A stretch of DNA of 64,000 nucleotides, from NCBI RefSeq assembly GCF_016735595.1, contig NZ_JAERRB010000013.1, positions 162,544 through 226,543 of the forward strand, read 5' to 3'. Shown here piece by piece: positions 18,441 through 26,963 of the stretch. How positions within the stretch are numbered: the stretch's first letter is position 1; every line of letters starts with the position of its first letter. The stretch comes from Chryseolinea lacunae. Lineage in GTDB: Bacteria; Bacteroidota; Bacteroidia; Cytophagales; Cyclobacteriaceae. A program made the position numbers and the translations under genes. The notes below the pieces were generated by a model, which was given only the letters and a program-made list of their open reading frames with translations, had not been told where the DNA came from and did no database searches.

Positions 18441-18710
18441 ATGGCTATCGTAAAAAACAATCTCGTAACCAAGGGGCTCAGTGGCCAGCTTGGTAAAACT
18501 CTGGTCTTCCGCAAAGTCGGTGATCGTACTATTGTGGCTACTTCTCCATCTACTAACGATGACCCCACGCCAGCGCAAAAGACGCAGCGCGGGCGGTTCC
18601 ACGATGCTTCCATTTTTGCAAAGGCTCAGATGGATGATCCTGCAATAAAGAAGCTTTATGAAGAAGAGGCCAAGCGCAGAGGATTCCCCAGCAACACTGT
18701 TGCTCAATAA
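18441..18710 (+). CDS. Small conserved Bacteroidota protein of unknown function
   Basis: 89 residues, basic N-terminal half. The opening 'MAIVKNNLVTKGLSGQLGKTLVFRKVGDRTIVATSP' matches a family of small Bacteroidota proteins I recognise by pattern (usually KNN...GLSGxLG...VFR...xGKTVV) but for which no function is established. The second half is helical and charged ('RGRFHDASIFAKAQMDDPAIKKLYEEEAKRRG'). At 89 aa it seems somewhat shorter than many relatives. It faces against the RHS island genes, has its own terminator and carries the tandem palindrome upstream, so it looks like an independent, regulated single gene inserted among the RHS pieces. Confidence 0.75.
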   Translation: MAIVKNNLVTKGLSGQLGKTLVFRKVGDRTIVATSPSTNDDPTPAQKTQRGRFHDASIFAKAQMDDPAIKKLYEEEAKRRGFPSNTVAQ

Positions 18711-18732
18711 CAACACTCAGCCTTAGAAAAAC

Positions 18733-18757
18733 AAAGCCCGGCATCGCCGGGCTTTCT
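18733..18757 (+). terminator. GC-rich intrinsic terminator
   Basis: AAAGCCCGGC-ATC-GCCGGGCTTT, a perfect 10-bp stem with a 3-nt loop followed by TCTC, 22 bp after the gene at 18441. Confidence 0.85.
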
Positions 18758-18777
18758 CATAACAGGAGCACATTTAT

Positions 18778-19176
18778 CTATCTCACAGTTGGAAGTTCCG
18801 GCTCTTCATTTGACCAAGTTCCAACAAAAGCATGTCGCTTAGAACGCTTTCGTTCACGGGTAATAACTAAATATTTTTTTGCCCCTTCGTATGACACCTC
18901 AAAGTGCACTTTCCTTTGACCAAAAAGCGTTTCTCTATAGAAAGTAAATTCTCTAATATATCCAGTGGTTTCCCACCAAGTAAGTCTGTCAACCTCAAAA
19001 TATATTTTATAAGCTTCCCCGTTAAAACTCATAATCCATTGCCCATTAAAATAGGCAACATATTTCTCATGAGCCTTATTCCCAATAACAAAACCCTTCA
19101 ATTTATTAGGTTGATCTTGGCAATACGATGTGTTGCAAGAGAGCAGTACCAGGGTGAAGAAGAAAATGAAACGCAT
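18778..19176 (-). CDS. Small exported protein, second gene after the RHS module
   Basis: 132 residues from the ATG at 19176. The signal peptide is 'MRFIFFFTLVLLSCNTSYCQ', with a possible lipobox at LLSC. The mature part is a compact basic domain ('YVAYFNGQWIMSFNGEAYKIYFEVDRLTWW', 'RKVHFEVSYEGAKKYLVITRERKRSKRH') with no recognised family. It starts 8 bp after the stop of 19185-19652, so both follow the RHS gene as one transcript. It is likely an immunity protein or a duplicate of one. Confidence 0.55.
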   Translation of the reverse strand: MRFIFFFTLVLLSCNTSYCQDQPNKLKGFVIGNKAHEKYVAYFNGQWIMSFNGEAYKIYFEVDRLTWWETTGYIREFTFYRETLFGQRKVHFEVSYEGAKKYLVITRERKRSKRHAFVGTWSNEEPELPTVR

Positions 19177-19184
19177 ATGCAATT

Positions 19185-19652
19185 CTAAAAACGTATCTGT
19201 TCAATTACCTCGCCCTTCTCCACTATTTCATCCTTTATATGGTAGACATACTTAACCACAAAAACGATACGCGATCCTTGCTCCAGTTTAAATCCATAGG
19301 GCCAACTAATGGGAATCAAAATGAGATGACCTGGATAAGTACCCGATCTTACGGGCACATCCTCCTGGATCACAAACGACACCTGAACGCTTTCAATAGT
19401 CAGGTAAAGATCCTTTGCTTCACCTGCATTCATTTGAGGTTTAATCAGTTCAATTCTGACAGGAACAGTTTCACGATCTCTAAAGGATTTCTTAATAATC
19501 AACTCTTTGGTAAAGAAATCATTCAAATATTTAAGCTCAACCGTAGGTAATGGATACGTTAGATCCCCATTGTAAATTGAGGCGTACTTAGGATACGACT
19601 TTGCCGTGCTGGCAGATAATACGATAAAAAAAAGTATCTTAATTGCTTTCAT
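19185..19652 (-). CDS. Secreted beta-rich protein, candidate immunity gene
   Basis: 155 residues from the ATG at 19652, with signal peptide 'MKAIKILFFIVLSASTAKS'. The mature chain is rich in beta-prone segments ('VPVRIELIKPQ', 'DLYLTIESVQVSFVIQEDVPV', 'HLILIPISWPYGFKLEQGSRIVFVVKYVYHI'). The start lies 14 bp after the stop of the RHS gene at 19667, which marks it as the likely immunity partner. Export to the periplasm would suit neutralising an envelope-acting toxin. Family not recognised. Confidence 0.55.
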   Translation of the reverse strand: MKAIKILFFIVLSASTAKSYPKYASIYNGDLTYPLPTVELKYLNDFFTKELIIKKSFRDRETVPVRIELIKPQMNAGEAKDLYLTIESVQVSFVIQEDVPVRSGTYPGHLILIPISWPYGFKLEQGSRIVFVVKYVYHIKDEIVEKGEVIEQIRF

Positions 19653-19666
19653 TTTCAAATCAAAAT

Positions 19667-21343
19667 CTACTGTTGCCATGGGGTGCTATCTGTTTTCGCG
19701 AAGTCCTGAAAATACGACATGTTTAATGTTCCTGTTACACTGGCTCCTCCTGACGGTGAAGTTATAAGCACTCCCGCGTGATTACTTTGCAATGTTGCAG
19801 GATTTGCGTTGAGTCCTTCCGGACTTAGCGGACCTGTTAACGGTTTAGACAGTTGGCCATTGGTAGCTGAGCCAACGGGATGTGTTTGACCTATAAGCAG
19901 AGCCGCTGCTGGCATTGATACGTCATCAGATGATTCAACTTTTACTGTACCTACAACGCTTAGATTAACGCTGCTACTTAAGATGTTTAGTTTACCACTC
20001 GGCAGGCCCAAACTTTGCAGGTTTACAAAACCCGACTCCCCTGGCGTCTTAAATTCACCTTGGACCGGTGCTGATTTTGAATCAAAACCACCGACAATCT
20101 TGACGTGATCTGCTTCTGGGCGACCCGTCGCCGTTGAAATAGCCTTATCAAGCCTATTGTTCAGCTTTGCTAATGTGCTATTAATTTTTCCGACAGCCTT
20201 TTCAATTTTTCCCTTCTCCTTATCTGTAAAACCACCAGAGCCTAGAGATTTCGCCAAGGAATTAACCTTTGCCATTTGCTTATCCAACTTATTGGACAGC
20301 CTTTGAGCTTTTTTGTCAGGACTGGTATCATCTGGCTCTCTACCATCTGGATCAATAAATCTAACGGGATTATCGAACGCATAATTGTAGGGACTCCATG
20401 ACGGGAATTTGCTTGCCATTGGGTCAATCACCATCCAACGCGCAATTGTGGGGTCATACATCCTTGCACCGTAGTCTAGCCAACTAAGATCTAGCTCGTC
20501 TTGTTTCTCCTTTCCGTTAAACAAATAGTTTTGTTTAACGCCATTCTCTCGATGATACGAGTTGAAGGTTAGCCCAAAGGGGTAATAATCATCCTGCTGC
20601 ACCACTGGCCCTTTAATTTGGGTAACTTTAAAATCATCAAAGTAAACCTCAACCTCTTCCCCATCGAAGCTGTCGTTGCTCAAATATACAAAAACATAGC
20701 CAGGCTGCTTGATCTCAAACGAAGCCTCGATCTTCTGGTGACTCACGTTCGTACCATCCTCTTTCCCCTCGTCTGCCACCATCCGAATGGCTCCGCCGTC
20801 CAGAAAGTGTTCTTCGCGATCAAAAATAACCCAGTTCAAATAGCCTCTCGGCGCCTCGGTCGATTCGTCTCCTTTTTGAACGAGACCGTCATACGGAAAC
20901 ACATAGATGCCAAGGCTCCCCTGGGCTCCACCATCAATTACGGGGCTACCTGCGCCACCCTGCGCGATGGCAGTCATTAAATTAGTCAGGGCCGACTGCC
21001 AGTTGGAGTGACTGGGGTCCACATATTTTGCATACACCTCGGCATGAATCACGTCGCCGGGCATCACGCTGAGTGAGCGGGCCAAACCGGTTCGTTCATT
21101 GGCAAAACCACTGAGGCGGGTTGAATATTTTGTTGTGCTGTTGGGTGTGTGGTTGAACAACTCGCTGTTCACCTTCACCGCTTCGTCTACAAAAAGGAAT
21201 TTTGACTTTTCTTCAGCTTCTTTCGCTGGTTCCAGGGTTGCTGTTCCTGCGTCCGTTTCTTGTTTGGTGGTGAACGTCAACCTCACGTTGCCCAAATGAT
21301 CTTTCAAATGATATTGATATTCATTTGTCTCCTCTTTAGGCAC
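19667..21343 (-). CDS. N-terminally truncated RHS protein with unidentified tip
   Basis: 558 residues from a GTG at 21343. It contains the longest RHS stretch in the window: '[16 protein letters not shown]' (about 10-25), a stalk domain ('[19 protein letters not shown]...[17 protein letters not shown]'), the junction '[31 protein letters not shown]' and the core '[19 protein letters not shown]...[13 protein letters not shown]' (about 330-385). The tip begins with a charged helical linker ('[20 protein letters not shown]'). It ends with '[12 protein letters not shown]...GPLSPEG...SNHAGVLIT', loosely reminiscent of JAB-type THP...PS motifs but without the full ligand set. Upstream sequence in frame is closed by a stop, so the RHS shell is missing. 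Two exported proteins follow it. Confidence 0.7.
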   Translation of the reverse strand: MPKEETNEYQYHLKDHLGNVRLTFTTKQETDAGTATLEPAKEAEEKSKFLFVDEAVKVNSELFNHTPNSTTKYSTRLSGFANERTGLARSLSVMPGDVIHAEVYAKYVDPSHSNWQSALTNLMTAIAQGGAGSPVIDGGAQGSLGIYVFPYDGLVQKGDESTEAPRGYLNWVIFDREEHFLDGGAIRMVADEGKEDGTNVSHQKIEASFEIKQPGYVFVYLSNDSFDGEEVEVYFDDFKVTQIKGPVVQQDDYYPFGLTFNSYHRENGVKQNYLFNGKEKQDELDLSWLDYGARMYDPTIARWMVIDPMASKFPSWSPYNYAFDNPVRFIDPDGREPDDTSPDKKAQRLSNKLDKQMAKVNSLAKSLGSGGFTDKEKGKIEKAVGKINSTLAKLNNRLDKAISTATGRPEADHVKIVGGFDSKSAPVQGEFKTPGESGFVNLQSLGLPSGKLNILSSSVNLSVVGTVKVESSDDVSMPAAALLIGQTHPVGSATNGQLSKPLTGPLSPEGLNANPATLQSNHAGVLITSPSGGASVTGTLNMSYFQDFAKTDSTPWQQ

Positions 21344-21537
21344 GTGCCGGGCTTCGCATAACTGGAACCTATGTTTTTTCTCACTCCAAGTTCGTTATTG
21401 AAACTCATCATAGACTGGAACCTGCTCAGCACCTCTTGCCAGTTTACATTATCAAGTTTATGCTGTTGGTATCAGAGAAGACCTCCGTCCTATTCTCGCC
21501 TCACTCCCAACCAGTTCCATCTGCAACATTATTTTCT

Positions 21538-21774
21538 TCAGTAAGAATGTAGCATTTCCTCGATGCCAAAATTATCCCACGGATTTTCGTGGTCTGTTGC
21601 GCTGTTAAAAGCAGGAGTATTAAAACCTGTCGCTACAACTTTCATTTTAAACCTGTCGCCAGCGTCGCTCCATCCGCTCTTGTCGGCATTGGTGGATGAA
21701 GATACGGAAATGACCAAGGGTAGCAAACTCTCCATATCCAAAGGTGCGCTCCTCTTTGGCAACGTGAGCATTAA
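21538..21774 (-). pseudogene. Remnant of another RHS-associated tip
   Basis: About 78 codons reading 'KRSAPLDMESLLPLVISVSSS', then 'SGWSDAGDRFKMKVVATGFNTPAFNSA' and 'NPWDNFGIEEMLHSY'. It begins where the lipoprotein at 21776 ends and has no start of its own. The upstream part of the same frame only overlaps that gene. Between it and the RHS gene at 21343 lies another short stretch with coding character ('[24 protein letters not shown]' in one frame). I take both as leftovers of cassette turnover. Confidence 0.4.
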
Positions 21775-21775
21775 T

Positions 21776-22507
21776 TTATTTAGGACCATACGAAATCTTA
21801 AGGAGACGGTTAGTCTGCTTATCAAAAAAAGCAATGTCACCCAAGTAACAACATGTTAGCTCAACCTTAATCGCTAATTGAGCATTAATGGAATCTTCAC
21901 TTATCTGTCTTATTTCATACCTACAAGGAAGATCTGAATATCTGTCCATCATCTTAGTATATTCACAAATTTTGAACAAATAATCATCCGGATCATCATC
22001 ACGATGCGTGCAAGCACATTCGGATATATCTGAAGGTCTCTTGTTTAGACAAAACAACGGATTAACGTCGATTATTCGGATAGGAAAAATATCATATCTA
22101 TATTCTAATACCTTACCAGCTACACGTCCTCTAAAGTTCGATCTCAGTTTTGGATTTATCTTAGGGTATTCATCCATCTCATATTCTATGCTCACTGGAG
22201 TAATCGTTAAAGAGGGGTCAAACCCCATGCTTTCATTTTCGATCGTCAGCGTGTCAAATGTTCTTTTAACGTACGAGGAGTTGGGACAAGAAGACGGCGA
22301 GAATGAAAACCCAATGGACAAGTTATCCGTGTTCAAATCACCAAAACAATTGCCGCTATTCATTGATCTAGCTGGAATAAACCGCCATTGGTCTGAATTA
22401 TTCACAATAATAAAACCCTTTTGCTGGATCAGTTTTAATGTGCTGGATTTTTTGACGCAGCCTAACAAGAGCACCGTCAAAAACACAATCACTCCGAATT
22501 TCCTCAT
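21776..22507 (-). CDS. Cys-rich lipoprotein, candidate immunity gene of the HENLH tip
   Basis: 243 residues with signal 'MRKFGVIVFLTVLLLGC' (lipidated Cys17). The mature domain has many Cys ('SGNCFG', 'SSCPNSS', 'LFCLNKRP', 'ECACTHRDDDPDD', 'KICEY', 'LPCRYE', 'ELTCCYLG'), suggesting disulfides and a periplasmic location. Its ATG overlaps the stop of the upstream toxin-tip frame by 4 bp (ATGA), a strong sign of co-translation with the HENLH module. No family is recognised. Confidence 0.65.
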   Translation of the reverse strand: MRKFGVIVFLTVLLLGCVKKSSTLKLIQQKGFIIVNNSDQWRFIPARSMNSGNCFGDLNTDNLSIGFSFSPSSCPNSSYVKRTFDTLTIENESMGFDPSLTITPVSIEYEMDEYPKINPKLRSNFRGRVAGKVLEYRYDIFPIRIIDVNPLFCLNKRPSDISECACTHRDDDPDDYLFKICEYTKMMDRYSDLPCRYEIRQISEDSINAQLAIKVELTCCYLGDIAFFDKQTNRLLKISYGPK

Positions 22508-23063
22508 TGCTTCTGTTCGTCTATTTGTTGTTTAGAGGGTGCTATTAATCCTGCCCCACTGTGCCAATCGACAATTGATCGGTTGATAAAACCCTTTGGA
22601 TATTTTTTTAACAAGGTAGGATCCGTTGCTCTGTCAATGTAAGCTTTGTAGTGATCATAGCTAATTCTCGGAGTAGATCTATTACCCATTATATCATTTT
22701 CAAATCCCTCCATGGGCTTCATTGTTTGTTCATAATATCTATCGCTTAAACCAGTAAAGTGCAGATTCTCATGAAATACAGCGTTAGTATCATCCCATTC
22801 CTCTTTTAAAATGAGTTCATGTCTTCCTGTATATTTGCTTTTTTCTCTGATGCCACTCGAATTAACAGTTTCGTTTTCCCATCCATCCCTCGCTCGATTC
22901 GTCTCCTTTGTTCAGCAAGGCGTCGTAGGGGAAGGCATACATTCCTAAACTTCCCTGCGCGCCGCCGTCAACCAGCGGGCTGCCCGTTCCTGCCTGGCGA
23001 ATATTGTTTAACAGGTTGTTCAACGCCGACTGCCAGTTGGTTTGGTCTGGGTCGATGTGTTCT
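22504..23063 (-). pseudogene. Broken RHS stalk fused to a HENLH metallopeptidase-like tip
   Basis: The right part (about 23063-22862) encodes an RHS stalk piece, 'HIDPDQTNWQSALNNLLNN...GAQGSLGMYAFPYDALLNKGDESSEG', homologous to the stalk of the RHS gene at 19667. It ends at a stop at 22862. One frame over, an open frame from about 22911 to 22504 reads 'GWENETVNSSGIREKSKYTG', then 'KEEWDDTNAVFHENLHFTGL' and on to 'KGFINRSIVDWHSGAGLIAP'. HENLH is an HExxH zinc-peptidase-type motif. So a stalk and a tip have been joined out of frame, or one base is missing near 22880-22905. The start codon is absent. Confidence 0.6.
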
Positions 23064-23232
23064 AAACACCTTTGTTGAGGCCGCTCATCCTTTAATGAAT
23101 ATCAGTTTCATGATCATTACTTAGTAAGTATCATCTACTTCAGCGCACGAATGCGTCTATAGCACCGAAACTCTTGAAGCCCGACGTATCCACCGACACC
23201 ACCGCTCAGTCAAAAACCTAAACTCTTCTCCC

Positions 23233-23676
23233 TCACTTCTTCACCAACACCGCCTGATCCAAAATAAAATTAACATGATCCATATTGTCCGTATTCAACC
23301 GGAGCTTCCCTTTGATGGTGATCAAATCATCGACCTGAAACTTTGCAGGTTGTTTGGCAAAGTTCACTTCGGCTATCGACTCGGGGCCGCCGCCGCCGCA
23401 GAAAAAGCATTGGCTCATGGGGTATTTGGAGATGATGATGTAGGCTTCTCCTTCGGGTGAAAAGGGAACATAGAAGCCTTCCATGGTGATCTCTTTTCCT
23501 TCGAGGGCTTTGAGCTCGGCGGGAAACGTGGGATAGAAAAGATACTCGCCCAGCTTCTCATAGTATTTTGGTTCAAACTTCGTTTTGGCAAACTCGTTCC
23601 AGAAATCTTTTTTTGTTTGTGCATAGGTTGTCACACACAGCACCAGCATTGCAAAAACCATCATCCACTTTTTCAT
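23233..23676 (-). CDS. Secreted DUF3299-like protein of the ABC transporter operon
   Basis: 147 residues with a signal peptide ending TYAQ (about 1-19). The core 'LEGKEITMEGFYVPFSPEGEAYIIISKYPMSQCFFCGGGGPESIAEVNF' resembles DUF3299/OB-fold-type exported proteins, and the CFFC pair could bind a metal. The C-terminal 'DDLITIKGKLRLNTDNMDHVNFILDQAVL' fits an OB-like beta barrel. It lies downstream of the permease (23761) and ATPase (25087) on the same strand. Together with the His-rich loop of the permease this suggests a metal-linked export or trafficking system. The substrate is inference. Confidence 0.65.
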   Translation of the reverse strand: MKKWMMVFAMLVLCVTTYAQTKKDFWNEFAKTKFEPKYYEKLGEYLFYPTFPAELKALEGKEITMEGFYVPFSPEGEAYIIISKYPMSQCFFCGGGGPESIAEVNFAKQPAKFQVDDLITIKGKLRLNTDNMDHVNFILDQAVLVKK

Positions 23677-23760
23677 ATCTCTATTTAGTTCAAGTTCTTT
23701 TCTTCATACAGCAAAGCCCACTCCAGAGTTCCTTCAGGAATGCGGCCGAACCGTTTGTTA

Positions 23761-25011
23761 TTACTGCGACGCCAGCACCTTCGAAATGTCTGTGCGATAG
23801 GCCTGGATGGCGGGGATCAGGGCGCACAGCAATCCCAGTAGCAGGCTTCCGCCCAAAATTACCCATTCCTGCGAATAGAATATCATGCCGCTGATGCCGG
23901 CCTTTTGTGTTTCTTCCACCAGTCGGCTCAACAGGATCAACACACCGTGCCCCATCAACACGCCAACAAGGCTTCCCAGCAGGGTGAGCACACCGCCTTC
24001 CAGCAACACCGACACCAGCAACTTTGTGCGCGTGGCGCCCATGGAGCGCATGATGGCCATGTCGTAGCGGCGTTCTTTCAGGGAATTGTAGAGCGCGATA
24101 AAAATACTGAGCCCCGAAATAACGATGAGCACATAGGCAAACGCCATGATGATGTCGGCGCCGACACCCAGAATGGAAAACAGGCGCGCGGTTTCAAATG
24201 CGGGCGAGGCAGCCTGCAAGCTGCTCTGTGCATTCACAAATCGCGGAAGCTGAATCGCACCCATCGGCGACCGGTAGGTGAGCAACAGCGATGTTATTTC
24301 CTTTAAAGAATCGTTGGCCGCCACCGAAGGCACAAGACGCGAATGCATCACCGTCGAATCTGTTGTGGCCTGATGCGTATGTTCATTTTCTTCGGCATGT
24401 TCGTGCACTTCCCACACACTTTCCACGGCGGTGAGAATCACGTTGTCGAGCACGGTGTTGGTGGGCTTCAGCACGCCTTTCACCACATAGCGATGGTCAG
24501 CATGGTCGCTGCCGGTTTCGGTCAGGCCGTGACTGCTGGCAAAGGTGTCGCCTAGTTTCAGTTGGGTGAGGCGTTGCACGTTGGCGCCGAGGGTCACTTC
24601 CAGCGGAAGCTGCCACCATGCACCGCGGGCGAGTTCGGCTTTGTAGAGGTCGGCATATTCGCGCGAGGTGCCCACGATGCGATAGGACTGATAGCTGTCG
24701 CCGAGGGCAAGCGGAATGGCGCGCTTCACCAGGCGGTTGCGGGCAATCTTGTCGGCTTCTTTCAGCTTGATGTTGCCCGTGGGAAAGTCGACGTGAAAGA
24801 TGTTGCAGAGGATGAGTTGCAGCGGGCTGCCTTTTGCGCCCACCACCAGGTCGATGCCGCGCGCGTTGTCGGTGATCTTCTGTTCCAGCTGTGTGTTGAA
24901 CAATAGCAGAATGGTGATGACGGCAATGCCCAGCGACAACAGCACAATGTTGATGGCCGTGTTGAGCGGTCGTGCCTTGAGGTAACTCCAAACCAAAGTG
25001 AACAGCGACAT
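23761..25011 (-). CDS. ABC transporter permease, FtsX/MacB type, with His-rich loop
   Basis: 416 residues: an N-terminal membrane helix ('NTAINIVLLSLGIAVITILLLFNTQ', about 17-42), a large periplasmic domain (about 45-275) and three C-terminal helices including the FtsX signature 'LKERRYDMAIMRSMGATRTKLLVSVLLEGG'. The periplasmic domain holds a His/Glu-rich loop 'VHEHAEENEHTHQ' (about 196-208), unusual for lipoprotein-releasing LolC/E-type permeases and suggestive of metal binding. It sits directly behind the ATPase gene (75-bp gap) and ahead of the secreted CFFC protein. An export or mechanotransmission role is likely. Confidence 0.85.
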   Translation of the reverse strand: MSLFTLVWSYLKARPLNTAINIVLLSLGIAVITILLLFNTQLEQKITDNARGIDLVVGAKGSPLQLILCNIFHVDFPTGNIKLKEADKIARNRLVKRAIPLALGDSYQSYRIVGTSREYADLYKAELARGAWWQLPLEVTLGANVQRLTQLKLGDTFASSHGLTETGSDHADHRYVVKGVLKPTNTVLDNVILTAVESVWEVHEHAEENEHTHQATTDSTVMHSRLVPSVAANDSLKEITSLLLTYRSPMGAIQLPRFVNAQSSLQAASPAFETARLFSILGVGADIIMAFAYVLIVISGLSIFIALYNSLKERRYDMAIMRSMGATRTKLLVSVLLEGGVLTLLGSLVGVLMGHGVLILLSRLVEETQKAGISGMIFYSQEWVILGGSLLLGLLCALIPAIQAYRTDISKVLASQ

Positions 25012-25086
25012 GAGCGTTATCGGTTTAGCGGTTGGTGTAACACATCGGGCGGATGTGTGTCGCGAAAATAGCGGGGCATAAAAACG

Positions 25087-25734
25087 TCAGGCTGGTTCAT
25101 GTGCGGCGGTGAGTCGGATCTGGTGTTGCAGTTTTGACTTGAGGCGTTGGTCGTGTGTGGCCACGATGAGCGTCGAGCCATGCAGGCGCGCCGCGTCGAG
25201 CAGAAGCGACACCACACGATCGCAGTTTTTGTCGTCGAGGGCCGACGTGGGTTCGTCGGCAAAGATGATGGAGGGTTTGTTGAGCACGGCCCGCGCAATG
25301 GCCACGCGCTGGGCCTGGCCCTGGCTTAGGGTGGTGACACGGCTGTTGCGCTTGTTCTCCAACCCCAATGCGTCCAGCACCTCGGTAATGTGGGCATGGT
25401 CCAAAGGCAACTCCGCGAGATAAGGCGACAGCATCAGGTTTTGTTCCACCGACAAGGCCGAGATGAGGTGATTGCGCTGAAACACAAAGCCGATCTTTTT
25501 TCCACGGAAGTGATCGAGGGCGGTTTCCGAAAGGGTAGACAGCTCGGTGCCGTCCACCACCACCGATCCTTCATACTGGCGCAGCAGGCCGCCGGCCAGG
25601 TGCAGGAGCGTGGTTTTGCCGCTGCCCGAATCGCCCAGCAACAGAAAGTGCTCGCCCTTCTGCACGGTGAAATCCGGAAAAGCAATGGCCGTGGCGGGGG
25701 TGTAGCGATAAACAAGTTTCGAGACCTGGATCAT
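25087..25734 (-). CDS. ABC transporter ATP-binding protein, LolD/MacB type
   Basis: 215 residues from the ATG at 25734 (the longer open frame upstream is not conserved and overlaps the divergent gene). Walker A 'LLGDSGSGKTTLLHLAGG' is at about 31-48, the Q-loop at 'FVFQRNHLI', the signature as 'TLSQGQAQRVAIARAV' (C-motif variant LSQGQ), Walker B 'SIIFADEPTSALD' and the switch His in 'IVATHDQRL'. It pairs with the permease 23761-25011 to form the transporter. Confidence 0.9.
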   Translation of the reverse strand: MIQVSKLVYRYTPATAIAFPDFTVQKGEHFLLLGDSGSGKTTLLHLAGGLLRQYEGSVVVDGTELSTLSETALDHFRGKKIGFVFQRNHLISALSVEQNLMLSPYLAELPLDHAHITEVLDALGLENKRNSRVTTLSQGQAQRVAIARAVLNKPSIIFADEPTSALDDKNCDRVVSLLLDAARLHGSTLIVATHDQRLKSKLQHQIRLTAAHEPA

Positions 25735-25953
25735 AGCCGGCGGTTCTTTCGTTTCGTGAACGGAAAAATAAAAAACCCGGCCCGATAAATCATCATCAAA
25801 TTCAACCAGCGGCACAATACCTTCCGCGTATCCGATTGCAGGTGCCAAATTGCCTCTCATCCCAAAAATCAATTTCAGCCGGACCTGCCTGCAAATTCCG
25901 TTGCTTAAGTTAGACCCGCAGCATATCTTGGCTGCCCGCAACCGACACAAACC

Positions 25954-26382
25954 ATGTATACACATCAACGCATCAGTGCCGACGAAGCCCTGAAAATTGT
26001 GCAGCACGTCATCCACGAAGCACGTCACATCCAGAAAGAAGTGGCCGTGGCCGTGAGTGGCCCCGAAGGCGAGCCCCTCGCATTTCTGCGCATGGATGGC
26101 GCCAGCCCGGCCGCCTCGCGCATTGCCCGCAACAAAGCCTACACCGCGGCCATCGATCGCAAAGACACAAAGCTCATGGGCGAGTTCATGAACGACAACG
26201 ACCGCCCTCCCGCATTCTGGGGCGACAACGGCATCACCGGCTTTGGCGGTGGCGTGACTGTGCGCAGCAAAGGCATTGTGGTGGGCGGCATTGGGGTGAG
26301 CGGACTGTCGGAAGCCGAAGACGAGCGCATTGCCTATGCTGCCATCGTCGCCGTGTATGGCAAGGACCACAACAACGATTGA
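25954..26382 (+). CDS. GlcG/HbpS family heme-binding-like protein
   Basis: 142 residues covering the single domain of the GlcG/HbpS family: 'ISADEALKIVQHVIHEARHIQKEVAVAVSGPEGEPLAFLRMDGA', 'SRIARNKAYTAA' and 'VRSKGIVVGGIGVSGLSEAEDERIAYAA' (about 7-135). Family members form octamers, and some bind heme or respond to oxidative stress. There is no signal peptide, so it is cytoplasmic. Its stop overlaps the start of the CadD-like gene by 4 bp (TTGA). Confidence 0.88.
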   Translation: MYTHQRISADEALKIVQHVIHEARHIQKEVAVAVSGPEGEPLAFLRMDGASPAASRIARNKAYTAAIDRKDTKLMGEFMNDNDRPPAFWGDNGITGFGGGVTVRSKGIVVGGIGVSGLSEAEDERIAYAAIVAVYGKDHNND

Positions 26383-26951
26383 CGTCCCTCCTCTCCCACA
26401 TTGGTCTCGCCGCCTCGGCTTTTGTCGTCACCAACATCGACGACCTGTTGTTGCTGAGCGCCTATTTTGCCCAACCCAACGTGCGCGTGAAGCACATTGT
26501 GGCAGGGCAATACATTGGCGTTGCCGCGCTGGTGATGGTCAGTCTTTTGGGCCTTGTGCTGGGGCAGTTGCTTCCAACCCACGCTGTACGCTGGCTGGGA
26601 CTTGTTCCGCTATTGCTGGGTGTTAGAGATTTTATTCAATTGTTGAAGAAGAACGGCGAGGAAAATGCCGGCGACGGTGCTGCTCTGCAACAAACGTTTC
26701 TGAAAATTGCCATGGTGACGTTCGCCAACGGCGGCGACAACATCGGCGTGTATACACCACTGTTTGCCACACTCCAACCTGAACTCATTCTTGTCTACGT
26801 CATTGTTTTTGCTGTGCTCGTCGCCGTGTGGTGCGTGACTGGCTATTGGCTCACACGACACCCATTGGTACAGCATGTATTTCAGAAATATGGCAAAATC
26901 ATTCTGCCCATCTTCCTCGTGCTGCTGGGACTCTGGATTATTTTCGGATAG
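26379..26951 (+). CDS. CadD-like cadmium/cation resistance transporter
   Basis: 190 residues, about six membrane helices. The N-terminal 'AASAFVVTNIDDLLLLSAYFAQ' (about 11-32) is the conserved 'T-N-x-D-D' motif of the CadD family, and 'FANGGDNIGVYTPLFA' (about 109-124) the second conserved motif. The C-terminus has a helix 'ILPIFLVLLGLWIIFG'. The start is TTG at 26379 inside the upstream stop, so the two genes are coupled. The cation is not defined by sequence. Confidence 0.85.
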   Translation: MTSLLSHIGLAASAFVVTNIDDLLLLSAYFAQPNVRVKHIVAGQYIGVAALVMVSLLGLVLGQLLPTHAVRWLGLVPLLLGVRDFIQLLKKNGEENAGDGAALQQTFLKIAMVTFANGGDNIGVYTPLFATLQPELILVYVIVFAVLVAVWCVTGYWLTRHPLVQHVFQKYGKIILPIFLVLLGLWIIFG

Positions 26952-26963
26952 TGGACTACGCAC

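Noticed and set aside
25735..26370. Upstream extension of the ABC ATPase frame to 26370
   Set aside because: The extension overlaps the GlcG/HbpS-like gene on the opposite strand and has no domain; the conserved protein starts at 25734.
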